A stretch of 64,000 nt of DNA from assembly GCF_021728295.1 (NCBI RefSeq), contig NZ_JAKJXE010000022.1, positions 1-64,000 on the forward strand, in the 5' to 3' direction. This DNA is from Pseudomonas petrae. GTDB taxonomy: Bacteria > Pseudomonadota > Gammaproteobacteria > Pseudomonadales > Pseudomonadaceae. This document shows, in pieces, positions 26,690 through 35,504 of the stretch (the stretch's first letter is position 1; each line of letters opens with the position of its first letter). Position numbers and translations under genes: made by a program. The notes under the pieces are model-generated. The model ran no database searches. It was not told the origin of the DNA and saw only the letters and a list, made by a program, of their open reading frames with translations.

Positions 26690-27772
26690 ATGGCAGCTAA
26701 GGCATTAGGAGTAGGTCGCCTGAATTTCTATGATTTTTTCAGTGGTTGCGGTGGGACAAGCCGTGGCATGAGCGCTGCAGGCCTTACCGTGCGGTTGGGT
26801 ATAGACATCGACGAAGATGCAGCTGCGACTTTTCGAGCTAATTTCCCAGCTGCAGGGTTCTTGTGTGCTGATATACGCAGTTTAAAAGCAGCTGATATCA
26901 GAAAAAATATCATCACTGACGCTGAACCGAGGGTGTTCGGCGCGTGCGCTCCATGTCAACCATTTTCCAAGCAAAACCGCCAACAAAAAGGTGACGATTT
27001 ACGAAGAACACTACTGCCCGAATTTCACAAGTTTGTTGATGAGTTTCAACCTGAATATATTTTCATTGAGAATGTACCAGGTATGCAGGCAGTGGATAAA
27101 GTGGATGGACCATTTGCAAAATTCTTGGCTCTACTTGAGGATTTAAACTACTGCTATGACTATAAGATAGTTATGGCGTATCACTATGGTGTTCCACAGC
27201 GCCGACGGCGCCTAGTGCTTATCGCGAGCTCGTTAGGCCCGATTAAAATGCCGCCCATGACTCACGGGCCAGGTACCGAACAGCCCGGATTGCCTACCGT
27301 TGCAGAGTGGATACATGGACTTTCAAAGCTTGAGGCAGGGCAGACGGATCCAGATGACCCGATGCATCGTGCTGCACAGTTGTCGGCACTTAACTTAGAA
27401 AGGATTTCACTAACGCCGCCTGGCGCGGGGCGGGAATGCTGGCCAGAGCGGCTTTGGCTAGATTGCCATAAGAATTATTCTGGACACACCGACGTTTATG
27501 GACGGGTGGCTTGGGACAAGCCGGCATCGGCTTTAACCACTCGCTGCATAAGCCTTTCCAACGGTCGGTTTGGGCATCCCGAGGAAAACCGTGCAATAAG
27601 TCTACGCGAGGCAGCATGTATCCAAACTTTTCCTAGGGATTTCACATTTCATGGTAATTTGAATTCAATGGCCAGACAGGTAGGCAACGCTGTCCCAGTT
27701 AAGATGGCAGAGATTTTTGGCAATGAATTCCGCCGACATTATGCGGCGCATCGGCTAGCGCAGGAGGCTTAA
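26690..27772 (+). CDS. DNA (cytosine-5) methyltransferase
   Basis: 360 residues from the ATG at 26690 (an in-frame TTG lies one codon before). All key m5C methyltransferase motifs are present: SAM-binding DFFSGCGG at 15-22, catalytic PCQ with C89, ENV at 127-129, QRRRR, and the closing RQVGNAVP. The target-recognition region is short (between about 215 and 290) and gives no readable specificity. It follows mcrC by 93 bp in the same direction and overlaps the next gene by one base (TAATG). It is likely the protective modification enzyme of the island. Base composition is clearly richer in A+T than the flanking genome. Confidence 0.95.
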   Translation: MAAKALGVGRLNFYDFFSGCGGTSRGMSAAGLTVRLGIDIDEDAAATFRANFPAAGFLCADIRSLKAADIRKNIITDAEPRVFGACAPCQPFSKQNRQQKGDDLRRTLLPEFHKFVDEFQPEYIFIENVPGMQAVDKVDGPFAKFLALLEDLNYCYDYKIVMAYHYGVPQRRRRLVLIASSLGPIKMPPMTHGPGTEQPGLPTVAEWIHGLSKLEAGQTDPDDPMHRAAQLSALNLERISLTPPGAGRECWPERLWLDCHKNYSGHTDVYGRVAWDKPASALTTRCISLSNGRFGHPEENRAISLREAACIQTFPRDFTFHGNLNSMARQVGNAVPVKMAEIFGNEFRRHYAAHRLAQEA

Positions 27773-30750
27773 TGGCCAGGTTTAAAGTACGTGCCAGGAC
27801 GGTAGACATGTTAGGCCGCCAGCAGATAGCAGGTATACCAACTGCCATAAGTGAGCTATTCAAAAATGCGCACGACGCTTATGCCAGGAATGCCGAAGTT
27901 GATTTTTTTCGAGGTGAAAATCTATTAGTACTCAGAGATGACGGTCTCGGCATGTCGAAATATGATTTCGAGCAGCGCTGGCTAACGTTAGGGACGGATA
28001 GCAAGGTTGGCTCTAAAGGTCTGGAGAAGCCTCCCAAAGATCCAGATCAGGATGAAAGGCCAATATTAGGAGAAAAAGGTATTGGCCGACTTGCGATCGC
28101 CGTATTAGGACCACAAGTACTAATCGTCTCCCGAGCGAAGAGGGTTGGTCTGCTGCCCATAAGTACGGTAGTGGCTTACATTAACTGGGGCGTTTTTGAA
28201 CTGCCAGGTTTGGATCTGGAAGAAGTTGTCATCCCTGTACGGGAAATTGAGCCGGGTACGATGCCTGATCGCGGGTTGATTGCTTCGATGGTTGAGGAGT
28301 TATTGTCCTCACTTGATAAATTTAAATATCGAATAGATCCGCGTGCGTTACAATCAGTAATTCGTCAAGTTAAAAGTTTTGATGTGGACCCCTCGCTGCT
28401 CTCATCCGAACTTGGCCAGCCGTCACTTTGTGGAGATGGTTTTGGTACTCACTTTTACATAACTCCAACTGATGATCTAATAAAAGATGATATTGATAAC
28501 AGGTCCGATGAGCGCAAAGCAACGCGATTCGAGAAGAATTTAATCGGCTTTACGAATACAATGACGCCCGGGTTTAAAAAACCACCTATCCTCACTAAGT
28601 TTCGAGACTATGTGGATGAAGGGACGCCTATTGAACGAATAGGCGATAAGGCTTTTTTTTCCCCTCAAGAATTCAACGAGGTTGATCACCATGTTATTGG
28701 TACTTTCGATGAGTTCGGCCAGTTTCAGGGAAATATCGGCGTGTATCAGAAGGAGCCTGAGCCATATGTATTAAATTGGGACAAGGCGGATGGTACCCCA
28801 ACCGCGTGCGGACGTTTCTCCCTCTCATTTGCCTATTTGCAAGGAGCGGAACGAGACTCGCTTCTTTCCAGTGAAGGGTACGCTAAACTCAAGCAAAAGC
28901 TTGATAGGCATGGGGGGATTTATATTTATAGAGATGGGGTCAGAGTTCAACCCTACGGTGATTCCGACTACGACTTTTTAGATATTGAGCGCAGACGAAA
29001 TCTGGGGGCAAGTTACTACTTTTATTCTTATCGTCGTCTTTTTGGAGTGATTGAGCTTAATGGAGCAGATAATAGTAGATTAACAGAAAAGGCTGGTCGT
29101 GAAGGATTTAGAGAAAATAAAGCTTACAGGGATTTTCGCTCAATATTGATGAATTTCTTCATCCAATCCGCAGCTGATTTTTTTCGCGAAGAAGGCCGTT
29201 ACGCAGATCAGTGGCAAGATACTAAGATGTTGCTGAACACTGCCGCCAATGTGCGAAAGAAAAAATCCTTGCAAGTGGGATTAAAGCGGAATGAACTCAG
29301 ATCGGAGCTTGAGGCTTTTTTTACCAAAATTGAAGATAACACGCCCCAGCGAAAGCTTAGTGAAATACTGAGAACGACTAAAACAAGGATAGAAAGCGTA
29401 CTAGGGGGTGAGCAGTCTGATGGCTATAAAGCCGCTTCAGTTGTTTCAATTGAGAAGGATGCTCTACGTGCAATCGACGCCGAGCGTCAGTCTATTACCA
29501 TATCCAAGCCGCGCGGGGTTGGGCTTCCCCGCGCTCTTAATAATCAGTGGGTAGGTTATCTTGAGCAGTCGGAGCGGCTGAATGTTGAGGTGTTTTACCG
29601 CGCTGAGCAAGAGATTGAGTCTTTGATTTCTGAAGTAGCAGAGTCTACTAAGATCCCGATTGACCATATATCCAGGCTCGAGTTTTCCATAAGAGAAAAA
29701 GCGGACTTGGTCATAAAGGGTACGAGAAAGCTTAAAGTTGAGTCTGAAGAATTAGCGTCTAAAGTGGCAGTACAGATTAGATCAGCGGCCAAGGATTGTT
29801 TTCGATCAGTCAATCACGCAGTTGACGACGCGATAGCTGAGCTTGCTAATTGTCAACGGGTTTCGACCAAAGATGCAGAGTTCTCAAATATCCGACGCTC
29901 TATCGAAGCAAGGATCGAAGAAGTTTATATCGCAGAGACTACAAAACTTATTCGTTTGCGTGACCAACTTTCAACAGTATATGCGCTCCAAAACTCTGGC
30001 TCTTTCGATACTGCGGAACTCGCGGAAGCTTTGGAGGAAGAGCTGGACGCTTTGCAAGAACGACGCGATGCGGATCTGGAGTTGGCACAAATCGGAATGG
30101 CGCTTAGCACAGTTACTCATGAGTTTGAAAAAACTGTGGGTGCGCTGCGCGACGGTTTTAGACGGCTAAAAGCCTGGGCAGCGGAAAATCCGGCGCTCGA
30201 TAAGCTCTATATGGACATGCGGGCAAGCTTCGATCATCTAGATGGTTATCTGACCCTGTTCACCCCGCTGGATCGCAGACTGTACCGAAAGCCTGTTGAT
30301 ATAACAGGGAAGCACATATATGACTTTTTGGTGAATCTGTTTGGTGAACGCCTTCAGACTAATAAAATCCAGCTTATCGCTACTAAAAGCTTTATCGAAA
30401 GCTCAGTCCAAGGCTTTACCTCATCTTTTTATCCTGTTTTCGTTAATCTTGTCGATAACGCTATTTTTTGGTTACAACGAATTAATGACCGAGATAGAGA
30501 AATTACGCTTTCGAATCAGCAGGATGGTTGGGTTGTCAGTGATAATGGGCCAGGGATTAGGCTCGGAGATCGAGTTAATATTTTTTCCCTGAATTTTTCT
30601 CGTCGGCCAGGTGGGCGGGGAATGGGGCTTTATATATCCCGCCAGTCTATGGCCGAAGTGGGTTATGAACTTGCACTAGTGGACTCTGCTCTCGGCTCGT
30701 CCTTTATAATAAAGCCCGTCGAGGAATCAAACGCTAAGGATATCAATTGA
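27772..30750 (+). CDS. MutL/MORC-like GHKL ATPase fused to a histidine-kinase-like module
   Basis: 992 residues. N-terminal GHKL ATPase: RARTVDMLG start, N-box E28...N32-x2-D35 (ELFKNAHDAY), G1 box DDGLGM at 56-61 and GEKGIGRLA. An S5-like transducer follows (about 330-480: IYRDGVRVQPYG; LTEKAGREGFREN), as in MutL/MORC-like ATPases of restriction systems. A long coiled coil (about 600-770) leads to an H-box-like THEF with H783 and a second, C-terminal ATPase: NLVDNA with N896, DNGPG at 924-928 and GGRGMGL at 947-953, as in histidine kinases. No membrane span. AT-rich. It is coupled to both neighbours. Confidence 0.85.
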   Translation: MARFKVRARTVDMLGRQQIAGIPTAISELFKNAHDAYARNAEVDFFRGENLLVLRDDGLGMSKYDFEQRWLTLGTDSKVGSKGLEKPPKDPDQDERPILGEKGIGRLAIAVLGPQVLIVSRAKRVGLLPISTVVAYINWGVFELPGLDLEEVVIPVREIEPGTMPDRGLIASMVEELLSSLDKFKYRIDPRALQSVIRQVKSFDVDPSLLSSELGQPSLCGDGFGTHFYITPTDDLIKDDIDNRSDERKATRFEKNLIGFTNTMTPGFKKPPILTKFRDYVDEGTPIERIGDKAFFSPQEFNEVDHHVIGTFDEFGQFQGNIGVYQKEPEPYVLNWDKADGTPTACGRFSLSFAYLQGAERDSLLSSEGYAKLKQKLDRHGGIYIYRDGVRVQPYGDSDYDFLDIERRRNLGASYYFYSYRRLFGVIELNGADNSRLTEKAGREGFRENKAYRDFRSILMNFFIQSAADFFREEGRYADQWQDTKMLLNTAANVRKKKSLQVGLKRNELRSELEAFFTKIEDNTPQRKLSEILRTTKTRIESVLGGEQSDGYKAASVVSIEKDALRAIDAERQSITISKPRGVGLPRALNNQWVGYLEQSERLNVEVFYRAEQEIESLISEVAESTKIPIDHISRLEFSIREKADLVIKGTRKLKVESEELASKVAVQIRSAAKDCFRSVNHAVDDAIAELANCQRVSTKDAEFSNIRRSIEARIEEVYIAETTKLIRLRDQLSTVYALQNSGSFDTAELAEALEEELDALQERRDADLELAQIGMALSTVTHEFEKTVGALRDGFRRLKAWAAENPALDKLYMDMRASFDHLDGYLTLFTPLDRRLYRKPVDITGKHIYDFLVNLFGERLQTNKIQLIATKSFIESSVQGFTSSFYPVFVNLVDNAIFWLQRINDRDREITLSNQQDGWVVSDNGPGIRLGDRVNIFSLNFSRRPGGRGMGLYISRQSMAEVGYELALVDSALGSSFIIKPVEESNAKDIN

Positions 30751-30751
30751 T

Positions 30752-32413
30752 ATGGATTTGAATAATTTTTCCTCAGATCGTCTTGCTGCGGCCAGCGAGT
30801 TTGCTCAGACTATGATCGTTGTGGATGATCAGGCTGGCATTTCTGTTCACGAGCCGGTAGACAAGCTGGTGGCTCCTACAAGGCGTACTGCAAGATCTGC
30901 GGCAGATGAAAATGATGTAGCGACTAAGGTGTCTGAGGTGCTACATCAGCTTGACTCAAAATTATTGATCGATACCGCTATGGAACTCGGGCTAATATGT
31001 TCAGTGCTGTGTCCGCAGACTAAGGATGAAGATATAGTAGGCCGCGTTGTCAAAGCGGCTGCACGAGTAGATATTGTTAGTCTCGACTGGGAAATGTTTA
31101 ACGATTCAGGTGAGACAGCGAGAAAGCTGATTAAGGGTATCGTTTATTCCGATCTTGAGAGGTTTGGACGCTTAAGGCTTATCTCGATTTATACTGGCGA
31201 CAAACGTCTAGATGTAATTCTCTCTAGTATTTTTGAAAGCTTCAGCTTGTCCGATAGAGAAACTCTGAGTCTTCGTTTGGGCGACTCATTTATAAATGGG
31301 AAAGGCGGACTGAAGATAGTTTGTTTGTTCAAGAAGCACGGCACGCAGGTGCCGGCGCAGTTCTCAAATTATCAGGTTTCCGAAAGTGAGCTTCCTAACC
31401 GGTTGTTGAATGAATTCGCCTCTATTACTGAAGGCTTACTCTCGAACGTTGCATTGGCGGCGGTCGCGTCGATCAGAGGCGTCGCGCATCACCTTCTGTC
31501 TAGGTTTAACGGCAATATGGACGGCCCGTATTTCCTGCATAGAGCGGCGATCGTTGAAGCGGAGGAAGCTGAGCAGTACGCCCTAGACATATTATTAAGT
31601 GAACTCAAGAATCTAGTTGATCGCGATGGTGTCGTCCGCCGGTGGGCAGGTGCAAGTGCTATTTCTAATCGAATTGATGTGATTGCTAAAGGCAGCGATC
31701 ACTTGGATTTTCACTTTCAAAGAGAGGGCAAACCATTCATCGCTAAAGCGGCGGTTACAGAGGTTAAAGATTTTGTGATTCAGGGGCGTAACAAACGTTA
31801 TCTAAGTTTTACCGCTGAACCGAAGCCAAATAAAAATGATTACGAGCATGGGTGGCCTTCAGTTTTTTCAACGAGCATTGAGGACGCTGATAATAATATG
31901 CATGAGTTCGCATCTTTGACGGGTATTCGAGCGTTTCCCGGCAGTCGTATGTTCAACGACGGCAGCGGTGCATTACCTGTGTTGAGGCTCGGAAGCATCC
32001 TTCGCAAGGCTGGTGAATACTGGTTATGTCTGCAGGCCGCTTGCGATAGCGTTCGCGTTAAGACAAAAACCGCATTTTTCTTTGTTCCGTTGGGCGTTGC
32101 AACGAGCCGCCCGCAGCACGTTGTTCCTTTACTCAGTCCACTTGGTAGCATTGACTATATTGGCTTGGACTTGATTGATAAAGCTTATACTAAATCGGTC
32201 TCGTTCACCTTCGAGCCCATACTTTGCGACGCTTCACTACGCGTCGCTGCAGCGAGAACCGCTCATGGGGGATTCGTTTTCACTGATATAGGAGGCTTTC
32301 AGTTTGAGTGGATTGGTGATCTAAAGCAGCGCAGGGCTTTGCGGGTATCTCAGCAGCTAGGGGCAGACCTGTCGCGTATCGGCTTTGATGAGTTCGAACC
32401 TTTTAGAAGTTGA
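30752..32413 (+). CDS. Receiver-domain-like protein with unknown C-terminal domain
   Basis: 553 residues, starting one base after the stop of the kinase-like gene. The N-terminal region fits a divergent response-regulator receiver: acidic pair D25-D26 (MIVVDDQ), presumed phospho-acceptor D112 at a strand end (DIVSLDWEM), and T148 (LISIYTGDK), with a lengthened first helix region. Residues about 200-553 show no DNA-binding, cyclase or nuclease motif I can name; YWLCLQAACDSVR and a beta-rich end are the most distinctive parts. It is the likely phosphorelay partner of the upstream protein. AT-rich like its neighbour. The effector role of the C-terminal part is unknown. Confidence 0.75.
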   Translation: MDLNNFSSDRLAAASEFAQTMIVVDDQAGISVHEPVDKLVAPTRRTARSAADENDVATKVSEVLHQLDSKLLIDTAMELGLICSVLCPQTKDEDIVGRVVKAAARVDIVSLDWEMFNDSGETARKLIKGIVYSDLERFGRLRLISIYTGDKRLDVILSSIFESFSLSDRETLSLRLGDSFINGKGGLKIVCLFKKHGTQVPAQFSNYQVSESELPNRLLNEFASITEGLLSNVALAAVASIRGVAHHLLSRFNGNMDGPYFLHRAAIVEAEEAEQYALDILLSELKNLVDRDGVVRRWAGASAISNRIDVIAKGSDHLDFHFQREGKPFIAKAAVTEVKDFVIQGRNKRYLSFTAEPKPNKNDYEHGWPSVFSTSIEDADNNMHEFASLTGIRAFPGSRMFNDGSGALPVLRLGSILRKAGEYWLCLQAACDSVRVKTKTAFFFVPLGVATSRPQHVVPLLSPLGSIDYIGLDLIDKAYTKSVSFTFEPILCDASLRVAAARTAHGGFVFTDIGGFQFEWIGDLKQRRALRVSQQLGADLSRIGFDEFEPFRS

Positions 32414-32836
32414 TCGGCCAGCTTTAAATTATATTTATAACTGATACGGTCTGATTGCACCAAGCTTTTAGGCCGCTTAACTAAACACCTCTGAGTACCT
32501 ACTTTGAACTATTACTAGTCTTCTTTTCACCATGTATATCAGTCAAGAAGCATGACCGAGCGGTAGGTCAGTTACTTGGCTGCTCAATTCGATGGTAAGC
32601 CTATGGTCGTTGAGTCCGCTTTCTTAAGTATCTAATGACAGCATATAACATAGAATTGTCTTGGCAAGCTTACGCTGCATCGTGAACCTAGACACGTGTA
32701 CCACGCGTGGCGGTTGTCTTATAGAATAGTCTAGGCATAAGGATGAGTACCCCATATTGCACTTTCGCTGTCTGAAAAATTAGAGCCACCATTTCTGGCA
32801 GCCCTTTCGTGTGCAGCTTACTAAGTCGAGATCAAA
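32414..32836. other. AT-rich right end of the defence island
   Basis: 423 bp between the last island gene and the end of nrdB. Composition is AT-rich and unlike the nrd genes, so the island junction probably lies close to 32.83 kb. No ORF, tRNA, repeat or attachment-like direct repeat was recognised. Confidence 0.5.
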
Positions 32837-34084
32837 TCAATCCCAGCTCAAAGCCCCACCGGTCTGATACTCAATAACCCGCGTCTCAAAGAAGTTCTTC
32901 TCTTTCTTCAAGTCCATGATCTCGCTCATCCATGGGAATGGGTTCGTGGTACCTGGATACTCTTCCTTCAGACCAATCTGCGACAAACGACGGTTCGCGA
33001 TGAACTTGAGGTAGTCCTCCATCATCGCTGCGTTCATGCCCAGTACGCCGCGGGGCATGGTGTCGCGGGCGTATTCGATTTCCAGTTGGGTCCCTTGCAG
33101 GATCATCTGGGTTGCTTCTTCCTTCATTTCGGCGTCCCACAGGTGTGGGTTTTCGATTTTGATCTGGTTGATCACGTCGATGCCGAAGTTCAGGTGCATG
33201 GACTCGTCACGCAGGATGTACTGGAACTGTTCTGCGACGCCGGTCATTTTGTTGCGGCGACCCATGGAGAGGATCTGGGTGAAGCCGCAGTAGAAGAAGA
33301 TGCCTTCCAGGACGCAGTAGTAGGCGATCAGGTTGCGCAGCAGTTCTTTGTCGGTCTCGACGGTGCCGGTTTCGAACTTCGGATCGGAGATCGAGCGGGT
33401 GTATTTGAGGCCCCAGGCTGCCTTTTTGGCGACCGACGGGATCTCGTGGTACATGTTGAAGATCTCGCCTTCGTCCATGCCCAGCGATTCGATGCAGTAC
33501 TGGTAGGCGTGGGTGTGGATCGCTTCCTCGAAGGCCTGGCGCAGGATGTACTGGCGGCATTCAGGGTTGGTGATGAGGCGATACACCGCCAGCACGAGGT
33601 TGTTGGCAACCAGGGAGTCGGCGGTGGAGAAGAAGCCCAGGTTGCGCAGGACGATGCGGCGCTCGTCGTCGGTCAGGCCTTCCGGGTCTTTCCAGAGGGC
33701 GATGTCCGTGGTCATGTTGACCTCTTGCGGCATCCAGTGGTTGGCGCAGCCGTCGAGGTATTTCTGCCAGGCCCAGTCGTACTTGAAAGGCACGAGCTGG
33801 TTGAGGTCGGCGCGGCAGTTGATCATGCGTTTTTCGTCGACCGCGACGCGGGCGGCGGAGCCTTCGAGTTCGGCAAGACCTTCGGCGACGTCCAGTTTGT
33901 CCAGCTCAGCTTTGGCGCGGGCAATGGCGGCCGAGTCGTTTGCGCTGACGGCGCGTGCTTCAAGCGCGGCAGCACCACCGGCGCTGTCGAGTTTGTCCAT
34001 CGCGGCTTCGGAAGCGTGGCCGGCGTTGGCGCCTTTGGCGGGTTCAGCTTCGTCGGTCTTGTCGAATTCGTCCCAGCTCAGCAT
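32837..34084 (-). CDS. nrdB: Class Ia ribonucleotide reductase, small (radical) subunit
   Basis: 415 residues from the ATG at 34084, where AGGAG precedes by about 11 bases; upstream in-frame sequence is not conserved in style. It holds the di-iron tyrosyl radical that starts ribonucleotide reduction in NrdA. Iron ligands sit in the ferritin-like fold: EEAIHTHAYQY (E-x2-H), YCVLEGIFFYCGF and RDESMHLNFGID (E-x2-H). The C-terminal tail (EYQTGGALSWD) fits the R2 peptide that docks on NrdA. An Ala/Glu-rich N-terminal extension of about 85 residues precedes the core, as in Pseudomonas NrdB. It is separated from nrdA by a Fic module. Confidence 0.95.
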   Translation of the reverse strand: MLSWDEFDKTDEAEPAKGANAGHASEAAMDKLDSAGGAAALEARAVSANDSAAIARAKAELDKLDVAEGLAELEGSAARVAVDEKRMINCRADLNQLVPFKYDWAWQKYLDGCANHWMPQEVNMTTDIALWKDPEGLTDDERRIVLRNLGFFSTADSLVANNLVLAVYRLITNPECRQYILRQAFEEAIHTHAYQYCIESLGMDEGEIFNMYHEIPSVAKKAAWGLKYTRSISDPKFETGTVETDKELLRNLIAYYCVLEGIFFYCGFTQILSMGRRNKMTGVAEQFQYILRDESMHLNFGIDVINQIKIENPHLWDAEMKEEATQMILQGTQLEIEYARDTMPRGVLGMNAAMMEDYLKFIANRRLSQIGLKEEYPGTTNPFPWMSEIMDLKKEKNFFETRVIEYQTGGALSWD

Positions 34085-34725
34085 GGTGAGGAGGCTCCTG
34101 CTAGAGGACCGCTTATTTGAGCGGCCTGTGGATTTGAGTAATCTGTTTGCTGCTGTTGTGACACGGGTCACGCCATACAGCGGTCGAGAGAGGGCTCTCT
34201 TGAATCTTGTGTGTTCGGGGTTCCGGTGAAGGCTGTCAGGCGCTAGGGCCGTCACCCGGGAGCGGAGCGAAACGCGGACATGGCAGGCACGTGGTGACCG
34301 TGGAAATCCGGTCGGCTTTGGCTGCGCAGTGGGTCATGGCGTTGTCCTTGATTGGGGGGCGCGAGTATACGGAAATTTGCTCCGCACGTCTGTGCTGCGA
34401 CCCGTTTATCCGTCATTTTCAACGGTCGTTCGACAGGGCGAACGCACGCTGGATTTTTCTTGACCTGACCGTGATTCACTGATTCCGAATCGCCTATCTA
34501 GTGGTCAGAGGCGTAAGAATACACACGATATGGTGTTTGTGGAACTGCGTATTTCGTCATGTGTCGGTGTTTGTGACGCAGGTCAACGGCTGATAAATGC
34601 CCTTGACCCTGAAGACGCCCGAGATACGTGACGTCCATGGAAACGCGAGCGCTTACACCGCTCATTTCAACGAGGGCTGACCTGACAAAAGGCGCTCGCG
34701 CCTGCGGTGTTTGAATCGAGGCGCG
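34085..34725. other. nrdB upstream region
   Basis: 641 bp between the fic gene and nrdB, long enough for an independent nrdB promoter. ACACACGATATGGTGT (34521-34536) has the ACAC...ATAT...GTGT outline of an NrdR box but the inner bases are poor. No convincing ORF was seen. Confidence 0.35.
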
Positions 34726-35334
34726 TCACTCAGCCGTAACCCCAATCGCCCCCCCAACACACCGCTCAAACACCCGCACCATCCCCTCATAATCACCCCC
34801 CACCGCATCCACATTCGCCCGTATCCATTCCTCCGGCTCCACCGGCCACCAACTGATCTCAAACCCCGCATTCACAACGATGTGCTCAAACAAAATCCGC
34901 TGCGCACGCCCGTTTCCTTCCCGAAACGGATGAATCACGTTCAGATCACCAAACAGCTCAGCACTCGCCGCAATCAGGCGCCCCCGATCCAGTTCCTGAA
35001 ACCAGTTCGCGTCGGCCAGTACCTTGAACAACTTATCGGCCTCGGGCTCGATGCGGTGGGTCACGCAGAAGTGGGTCTGATCTTTGGAGATGTCGACGGT
35101 GCGCAGTTCGCCCGCCCAGTCATAAAGATCGGCGAACAGTTGGCGGTGGATGGCTTGCAGGTAGGGCAGGTCGTAAGGAGGAGGGGAGAAGTCGATGGAT
35201 TCAGCGGCGACTTCGGAAAGGTCGCGCTCGGCTTGCGCCAGGGTTTTTGCGTCGGTCAGGTCGAGGCGGTTGCGCAGCACGGTGCTGCCGGGCGGACAGT
35301 AGGGGTCTTGTCCGACGCCGTATTTGTCGACCAT
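34726..35334 (-). CDS. fic: Fic-domain AMP transferase toxin
   Basis: 202 residues from the ATG at 35334, which overlaps the antitoxin stop (TGATG). The catalytic Fic motif is intact: HPFREGNGRAQR with H135, E139 and R143. The preceding flap and helix layout (FADLYDWAGELRTVDISKDQTHFC) is the class seen in bacterial Fic toxins such as VbhT and E. coli Fic. These enzymes transfer AMP from ATP to target proteins such as topoisomerase subunits, stopping growth until the antitoxin blocks the ATP site. The gene lies between nrdA and nrdB on the same strand, so it may be co-transcribed with ribonucleotide reductase. Confidence 0.92.
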   Translation of the reverse strand: MVDKYGVGQDPYCPPGSTVLRNRLDLTDAKTLAQAERDLSEVAAESIDFSPPPYDLPYLQAIHRQLFADLYDWAGELRTVDISKDQTHFCVTHRIEPEADKLFKVLADANWFQELDRGRLIAASAELFGDLNVIHPFREGNGRAQRILFEHIVVNAGFEISWWPVEPEEWIRANVDAVGGDYEGMVRVFERCVGGAIGVTAE

Positions 35335-35504
35335 CAGGCCTGTTTTTTGCGGTAACTGGTGAGCAGCTCTTCCCGGGAGGGCAGGCGGCGTTCGGAGTCG
35401 GCGGGCGAACTCTCGAAACCTTCCAGACGAAGGCTGGCGGCGTAGTTGGAGCGTCGCGTTCTGGCGCAGTAGGCTTTTTTGGACTCTAGCGAGGCAGCTG
35501 GCAT
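35334..35504 (-). CDS. Fic antitoxin, YhfG/FicA/VbhA-like
   Basis: 56 residues, start at the ATG 35504 with AGGAG spaced 7 bases; it is missing from automatic ORF lists of 60 or more residues. SLRLEG at residues 24-29 matches the class I Fic inhibitory motif (S/T)xxxE(G/N), whose Glu blocks the ATP gamma-phosphate site of the toxin. The surrounding SNYAASLRLEGF is typical of YhfG-like antitoxins. The stop codon TGA shares its A with the fic start, so the pair is translationally coupled with antitoxin first. Confidence 0.88.
   Translation of the reverse strand: MPAASLESKKAYCARTRRSNYAASLRLEGFESSPADSERRLPSREELLTSYRKKQA

Noticed and set aside
23175..32413. BREX, DISARM, MADS, Hachiman or other named multi-gene defence systems
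   Set aside because: No PglZ, BrxL, DrmA/B, helicase, Z1 or phospholipase-D gene is present; only McrBC, m5C methyltransferase and the two signalling-type proteins.
21349..32836. Integrative element with attachment sites
   Set aside because: No integrase, tRNA target or flanking direct repeat could be found by eye at either edge.
34521..34536. NrdR box upstream of nrdB
   Set aside because: Outer ACAC/GTGT match but inner positions poor and not palindromic; kept only as a remark in the region entry.
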